Assembly (NCBI GenBank): GCA_036796255.1
Contig: DAIRDH010000085.1
Location: 1 to 11,185 of the forward strand
Direction: 5' to 3'
DNA from: T3Sed10-241 sp036796255
GTDB taxonomy: Bacteria > Bacteroidota > Bacteroidia > Flavobacteriales_D > Cryomorphaceae
DNA: 11,185 nt
The position numbers and the translations under genes are program-made. A model generated the notes under the pieces. That model had not been told where the DNA came from. It saw only the letters and a program-made list of their open reading frames with translations, and searched no databases. Positions 7,102-11,185 of the stretch are shown in pieces; the stretch's first letter is position 1; every line of letters begins with the position of its first letter.

Positions 7102-8829
7102 ATGGAAGCAAGCACACTAAAGCGCGCAGAGAAATGGCTCGACGAAGCCTATGATGAAGGCACACGCAAGGCTGTGCAACATATGATCGATCACGACCCC
7201 AAGAAGCTCGAAGATGCTTTTTACATCGACCTCGAGTTTGGCACCGGCGGCCTGCGCGGCGTGATGGGTGTGGGTACCAACCGCATGAACACCTACACGG
7301 TAAGCAATGCCACCCAAGGCCTCGCCAATTACATCAATGCGCAGGTTACTTCCGGCAAAAAAGCCGTTGCCATTGCCCATGACTGCCGCAACAACAGCCA
7401 CGTATTTGCCCGAAAGGCAGCCGAAGTGCTCGCCGCCAATGGCATTGAAGTGTACCTCTTTCCTGAATTGAGGCCCACGCCTGTGCTCAGTTTTGCGGTA
7501 AGGCATTTTCAATGCACTGCCGGAATTGTGGTTACTGCCTCACACAACCCGCCCGAGTACAATGGCTACAAGGTTTACTGGAACGACGGTGGCCAAATAG
7601 TGCCACCCCACGACAAGGGCATCATCGCTGAGGTGCGCAAAGTGAGCTCGCCTACACAAGTGTCGGTAAAGATTGACGAGGAGCTGATCCACATTATTGG
7701 CCCTGAGCTAGATGAGGCTTACCAGAGTGCCATCATCAAGCAAATCATACACCCCGATGCGGTGAAGGCGCAGCACGATATGCCCATCGTATTCACCAAC
7801 CTCCACGGCACAGCGGTGACCCATCTGCCGGCTTTCCTCGAGCGCATGGGCTTCACCAATGTGCACTCGGTGGCCTCGCAAGAGAAGCCCGATGGCAACT
7901 TCCCCACCGTGGTGTCGCCCAATCCCGAGGAGCGCGAAGCCCTCACCGAAGCCCTCAAACTGGGCGCGGAAGTGGATGCCGAAATCATCATCGCGACCGA
8001 CCCCGACGCCGACCGCGTGGGCATCGCCGTGAAAAACCTCGAGGGAGAGCTCGAACTGCTCAACGGCAACCAAACGGCCACCATGCTCACCTGGTACCTG
8101 CTGGAGCAGCACAGCCGCAAGGGCAGCCTTCCGGCAAATGGATTTGTGTGCAGCACCATCGTGACTTCTGAACTCATTGAAGTGATCGCTGCCTACTACA
8201 AGGTGGATTGCCACGTGACCCTCACCGGATTCAAATGGATAGCCGATGTGATCCGCAACCTCGAAGGCAAGGCCCGCTTCATAGGTGGGGGCGAGGAGAG
8301 TTATGGCTTTATGATTGGCGATGCCACCCGCGACAAAGACGCTGTGGTCACCGCTGGTATGCTCTGCGAAGTGGCCGCTTATGCCCGCAATCAGGGCAAG
8401 AGCTTTTACGAAATGATGGTCGAGATGTACGTGCAGTTTGGCTATTACCGCGAAGCCCTCGTTTCGCTGGTCAAAAAAGGCAAAGATGGCGCCGCCGAAA
8501 TACGCGGCATCATGGACGATTACCGCAGCAATACGCCCAAAGTGCTCGCGGGCTCAGAAGTGCTCGAAGTGCGCGATTACCACACCGGAGAGATCCGCAA
8601 CATGAAGACCGGTGCCACCCGACCCACTGGTATTCCCGCCTCCAACGTCATCCAGTTTTATCTCGCCGATGGCAGCAAGGTCACTGCCCGTCCCTCCGGT
8701 ACGGAGCCGAAAATCAAATTTTACTTCAGCCTGAACACCAAAATAAATGGCCGCGAAGATTTTGTCGCAGCCAGCAAAAAGTTGGAAGGTAGGATTACAG
8801 AGCTGAAGGAGGCGTTTGTGAATGGGTGA
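7102..8829 (+). CDS. Phosphohexomutase (phosphoglucomutase/phosphomannomutase, PGM2/PgcA type)
   Basis: 575 residues, the length of the long alpha-phosphohexomutase subgroup (PgcA, eukaryotic PGM2) and longer than the AlgC/GlmM type. It moves phosphate between C6 and C1 of a hexose, most likely glucose, through a phosphoserine intermediate. Four domains in order: active-site loop TASHNP (145-150, S147 the phosphorylated serine) followed by NGYKVYW; metal loop DPDADR (300-305), binding Mg2+; sugar loop GGGEESYG (395-402); phosphate-binding loop RPSGTEPKIKF (530-540). The N-terminal FGTGGLRG (46-53) is also typical. It begins 2 bp after rmlB, so all three genes are probably one transcript. Supplying glucose-1-phosphate for dTDP-glucose is the natural role in this context. 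Substrate preference (glucose, mannose or a pentose such as deoxyribose) cannot be read from the sequence. Confidence 0.93.
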   Translation: MEASTLKRAEKWLDEAYDEGTRKAVQHMIDHDPKKLEDAFYIDLEFGTGGLRGVMGVGTNRMNTYTVSNATQGLANYINAQVTSGKKAVAIAHDCRNNSHVFARKAAEVLAANGIEVYLFPELRPTPVLSFAVRHFQCTAGIVVTASHNPPEYNGYKVYWNDGGQIVPPHDKGIIAEVRKVSSPTQVSVKIDEELIHIIGPELDEAYQSAIIKQIIHPDAVKAQHDMPIVFTNLHGTAVTHLPAFLERMGFTNVHSVASQEKPDGNFPTVVSPNPEEREALTEALKLGAEVDAEIIIATDPDADRVGIAVKNLEGELELLNGNQTATMLTWYLLEQHSRKGSLPANGFVCSTIVTSELIEVIAAYYKVDCHVTLTGFKWIADVIRNLEGKARFIGGGEESYGFMIGDATRDKDAVVTAGMLCEVAAYARNQGKSFYEMMVEMYVQFGYYREALVSLVKKGKDGAAEIRGIMDDYRSNTPKVLAGSEVLEVRDYHTGEIRNMKTGATRPTGIPASNVIQFYLADGSKVTARPSGTEPKIKFYFSLNTKINGREDFVAASKKLEGRITELKEAFVNG

Positions 8830-8881
8830 TTTGCTGCTGGCGTTGAATCAAAGGTTATTCATTTAGATATATGCCAAGATG

Positions 8882-8898
8882 CCGAAATTTAATTTCGG
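8882..8898 (+). terminator. Hairpin 52 bp after the mutase stop, possible operon terminator
   Basis: CCGAAAT-TTA-ATTTCGG is a perfect 7-bp stem with a 3-nt loop. It is the strongest hairpin seen after the rml-mutase unit. No T-run follows directly (the next bases are TGGATGCC), so it is not a textbook intrinsic terminator. It sits between two copies of the octamer GATGCCGA (8878-8885 and 8901-8908), which could be coincidental. Confidence 0.35.
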
Positions 8899-9154
8899 TG
8901 GATGCCGAGCCTAGTATTGTCTGGGTTAATTTTTTAGTGGCTTATGTTAAGTTAAAGAAGTACAGCCGGTCGCGCTGATATTTTTCATACATTTATAGTA
9001 GAATTTGCACAATGCTTAGGAAACGTCTCGTTGTCTGCATTCAACGGCTTCTTGTAAGTCAAGAGAGGTTTGGCCTCTGGTGGTAGTGCACGTGATGAAA
9101 AAAAACTTCAAAACCAATGCCTCACTGATTCAATCAAAACCAAAAACCTCAGCT
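8899..9154 (+). other. Non-coding stretch and probable 5' leader of the T9SS-tailed gene
   Basis: No convincing gene was found here. The first part is A+T-rich. TAGAATTTG (8999-9007) resembles the Bacteroidota -7 element but has three spacer bases instead of two, and no clear -33 box was found. Downstream lie short inverted repeats: CGTTG/CAACG (9029-9033 with 9042-9046), TCTTG/CAAGA (9050-9054 with 9060-9064) and AGAGG/CCTCT (9064-9068 with 9074-9078). Each is only 5 bp, and the second and third share base 9064. Together they could form a structured leader, but chance is not excluded. No known riboswitch fold was recognised. Confidence 0.3.
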
Positions 9155-10888
9155 ATGAAAACCTCTGTCAGCATGTCGCTCATATTTCATGTAGTGACAC
9201 TTGCAGCAATGATACTGCCCTTTAAATTGACTGCCCAAAACTGGGAGCCGGTATATTTTAGCGAAGCGGCAAATTATACTATCGCTGGAGCCGACTCGGA
9301 GACTTTCTTCTATTTGTATCCTTTTGCCGAAGAAGGTGAAACAATTACAGGACGATTTCTTCCCAATTTGAACGCAGAAGTACCTTGTGTCTCCGGGGGT
9401 GAAAATCCATGGAGCTGCACGGACAGCTGCAAAGTGGCGACCAACCCCTTTCTTCAAGAATATGCTGTTTTTCTGCCGGATGGTATGGTCGAATTTCAAA
9501 ATCCGGATACTTTCCGAATTTATTGTCACGCACAGGTAGGAGAGGGCTGGATTTTTGGAACAAATGTCTCTGGCAATGAAGTCTTTGCGGAAGTCACAGA
9601 TCAATTCGAGGGCACAGTGCTTGGTATTGCCGACAGTATCAAGGTCATCACAATCGATGATGGAGCGATTATTCATTTATCAAAGCATCACGGAATTACA
9701 TTTTGGTCAGGTGCGGAACATGATTATTCGCTCAGTTCCATTCCGGCCAGAAACCTGGGCGGCAGTTTACTCTCCAAGGCTGATGTTTTTGATTTAGCCG
9801 AGGGAGATGTATTCGTTTATCTCTACCATGGTGAGAATGGATATGATGAGGGCTTCTCAAATAACTATGTTGGAAGCAGAAGTATCGTCCGAAATGATGT
9901 GGTCAATGTGGATGAAATGCAGGATACACTGTTTATCTCCCTGCACACCACAGTTTACATTGCAAGCTACAGCAATTGGAATGGCAATTATACAGCACAA
10001 AACGATGTAGATACCATGACGAGAGTCCTAAAGATTCCTTTGGCTGACGACTGCCTTGTGTACAACTGGCCAATTGGTGGAGTTAGACCATCACATATGC
10101 CGGCTGAGATTGACGAAGTGCTTGTCGGCTTGTTGCCTATAGGCTTAACCTGCAATTCCAACTTCACTTATGACGAAGACTGCATTGAAACAGCACTCGG
10201 AGGGAATTTTCAATCAGAAACCTTTAATGAATTCCGTACGGATCAATTCGACAGCCATACATTAATTTCCACATCTATGAACCTGTATGGCGGTACTGTG
10301 CTGGATGCAAACAGCAATACTTTGGAAGTGATTGATCAAGATCCCAGGGAGTTTTATGAGTGGCAGGATATGGCGAGGTGTGAATTTCAATCAGGCGAAA
10401 GCACCAATAGTATCAATATTGGCGATGCTTTTTTTGATGTTGCAGAAAACGACTTTTTCAGTGTAAGGCGAGCTTATGCACTCGGCGATGGATTGGGACT
10501 TGTGGCATATGATTATGACTATTTTGGCTTGGGAGGATATTGCAGAAATCGGATGGTAATGGTGGGTTTCCACAAACTGGGTGCAGAGGCTCAGGGTTTC
10601 GTGCCAGAGGCCATTGACTTGATAACCCTTTCGTCCAGTGATGTGGTGGCGAGACCTGCCATTCACATTTACCCCAACCCCACCTCAACCTTCGTCCGCC
10701 TCGACCTCCCTGGCAGCACCCTCACCCGCGCCACCTTTTACGACATGCAAGGCCGGCAGGTGCTGGATGTACAGCTCAATGCATCCGACTCAGCAATCGA
10801 TGTAAGCACTTTGCCGAAAGGCATGTACCTGCTCAGGGCGGGTGGTCAGAATGGGGCGGTGTATGTGAACAAGCTTGTGGTGGAGTGA
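9155..10888 (+). CDS. Secreted protein of unknown function with T9SS type A sorting domain
   Basis: 577 residues from ATG 9155. Residues 1-28 are a signal peptide (hydrophobic SLIFHVVTLAAMILPF, then LTAQ). The last 75 residues or so (from about 503) are a T9SS sorting domain: IHIYPNPTSTFVRLD, then FYDMQGRQVLDV, LPKGMYLLRAGG and a terminal KLVVE. The product should therefore cross the outer membrane by T9SS. I do not recognise the 470-residue passenger. It is rich in Asp, Tyr, Phe and Asn and has nine cysteines: a C-x9-C-x3-C cluster plus one more near the N-terminus, three around the middle and two near its end. Paired disulfides would leave one free. Upstream in-frame starts exist at GTG 9080 and ATG 9095. 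I prefer 9155 because it gives a normal-length signal peptide with an A-rich stretch upstream; ATG 9095 would give a 48-residue leader. Coding bases are A+T-rich except in the tail. Confidence 0.87.
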   Translation: MKTSVSMSLIFHVVTLAAMILPFKLTAQNWEPVYFSEAANYTIAGADSETFFYLYPFAEEGETITGRFLPNLNAEVPCVSGGENPWSCTDSCKVATNPFLQEYAVFLPDGMVEFQNPDTFRIYCHAQVGEGWIFGTNVSGNEVFAEVTDQFEGTVLGIADSIKVITIDDGAIIHLSKHHGITFWSGAEHDYSLSSIPARNLGGSLLSKADVFDLAEGDVFVYLYHGENGYDEGFSNNYVGSRSIVRNDVVNVDEMQDTLFISLHTTVYIASYSNWNGNYTAQNDVDTMTRVLKIPLADDCLVYNWPIGGVRPSHMPAEIDEVLVGLLPIGLTCNSNFTYDEDCIETALGGNFQSETFNEFRTDQFDSHTLISTSMNLYGGTVLDANSNTLEVIDQDPREFYEWQDMARCEFQSGESTNSINIGDAFFDVAENDFFSVRRAYALGDGLGLVAYDYDYFGLGGYCRNRMVMVGFHKLGAEAQGFVPEAIDLITLSSSDVVARPAIHIYPNPTSTFVRLDLPGSTLTRATFYDMQGRQVLDVQLNASDSAIDVSTLPKGMYLLRAGGQNGAVYVNKLVVE

Positions 10889-10902
10889 GGTGTCTCACCT
10901 CA
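10886..10902. terminator. Hairpin between convergent genes, possible bidirectional terminator
   Basis: TGAGGTG-TCT-CACCTCA is a perfect 7-bp inverted repeat with a 3-nt loop. The left arm begins with the TGA stop of the plus-strand gene. The TGA stop of the minus-strand gene (10897-10895) uses two bases of the right arm and one of the loop. Only 6 bp separate the two coding regions. Neither side has a T-run, so Rho-independent termination is uncertain; the position between convergent ends supports a transcript-end role. Confidence 0.4.
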
Positions 10903-11185
10903 GCGTTTGCAAAAGCGCATGGAGCTCAGTCTGGTTTTTTGCGGCAGCTGCATGGCTCAAGGCTTGTAGTTCGCTTTCAAATGTCGCCTCATCAATTTTG
11001 ACTTCCTGATAGGCTGCGGCAAGCCATAAGCCTTTGATGTACGGCGCCACACCCAATTGTTCCTCACGCAAGCGAAGGCTGTATTTTCGTTCCAGCCGCA
11101 TCAGCAGTTCGTGCTGTCCATTGCGCAACAAGGCATACATAAACACCCTGAAGAAGTAATGCCATTTGAACTTAAAGATTTGCTG
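10895..11185 (-). CDS. C-terminal end of an unidentified protein (partial, 5' end beyond window)
   Basis: Ninety-six residues plus a TGA stop are visible, and the frame is open right up to the window edge. An internal GTG at 11146 and an ATG at 11140 could be starts, but upstream codons continue in the same frame (reading ...FKFKWHYFFRV), so the gene most likely begins outside. The visible part looks alpha-helical: many Leu, Ala, Glu and Arg, with no signal peptide and no cysteines. Segments such as LRNGQHELLMRLERKYSLRL and LWLAAAYQEVKIDEATF suggest helical-repeat or cytosolic packing, but I cannot name a family. It converges on the T9SS-tailed gene with 6 bp between the stops. Confidence 0.6.
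   Translation of the reverse strand, partial: QQIFKFKWHYFFRVFMYALLRNGQHELLMRLERKYSLRLREEQLGVAPYIKGLWLAAAYQEVKIDEATFESELQALSHAAAAKNQTELHALLQTLR

Noticed and set aside
8208..8792. 194-codon plus-strand open frame inside the mutase gene
   Set aside because: Its translation is Arg/Gln/Ser-rich with no domain features, and it lies wholly within the phosphohexomutase frame containing the sugar- and phosphate-binding loops.
9080..9154. GTG 9080 or ATG 9095 as start of the T9SS-tailed protein
   Set aside because: Either would place 20-25 polar residues before the signal peptide. They cannot be excluded, but ATG 9155 gives a normal signal peptide.
9149..9676. 175-codon minus-strand open frame opposite the T9SS-tailed gene
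   Set aside because: It is antisense to a gene with a clear signal peptide and sorting domain, and its translation shows no recognisable features.

Overview
The window looks like a Bacteroidota chromosome, probably Flavobacteriales-like. Four things point there: a C-terminal type IX secretion (T9SS) sorting domain in one protein; a very large surface protein with an IgGFc-binding-type N-terminal region followed by tandem Ig/PKD-like repeats; weak or absent Shine-Dalgarno sites; and a TAnnTTTG element of the kind used by Bacteroidota sigma factors. Base composition is moderately high (clearly above 50% G+C in the sugar genes), which is high for a flavobacterium. I do not assign a genus.

Layout. 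(1) Bases 1-4038, minus strand: the first 1346 codons of a giant exported protein that runs out of the window at base 1. It has a signal peptide, a region of about 420 residues resembling the IgGFc-binding domain, then ten complete tandem modules of 88 residues (one of 87), each with two conserved cysteines, and the start of an eleventh. (2) 4250-5143, minus: an exported ChaN/TIKI-superfamily protein carrying both GxxH motifs. (3) 5229-8829, plus: a tight three-gene unit, rmlD - rmlB - phosphohexomutase. The first two genes overlap by 4 bp and the next pair is 2 bp apart. (4) 8830-9154: a gene-free stretch with a candidate terminator and small hairpins. (5) 9155-10888, plus: a secreted protein of unknown function with a T9SS sorting tail. 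(6) 10895 to the right edge, minus: the C-terminal end of an unidentified gene that converges on (5), with both stop codons inside or touching one short hairpin.

How the genes fit together. The mutase interconverts glucose-6-phosphate and glucose-1-phosphate. RmlB converts dTDP-glucose to the 4-keto-6-deoxy sugar, and RmlD carries out the last reduction to dTDP-L-rhamnose. RmlA and RmlC are not in the window and must lie elsewhere if the pathway is complete. The nucleotide sugar probably feeds a surface polysaccharide or glycan. The two large secreted proteins fit the same cell-surface theme, but nothing in the sequence ties them functionally to the sugar operon.

I did not find a clear new defence, mobile or RNA-based system. 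The items most worth a second look are the regular repeat array, the unrecognised T9SS passenger with a G+C-rich tail, and the possible leaderless start of the rml operon.
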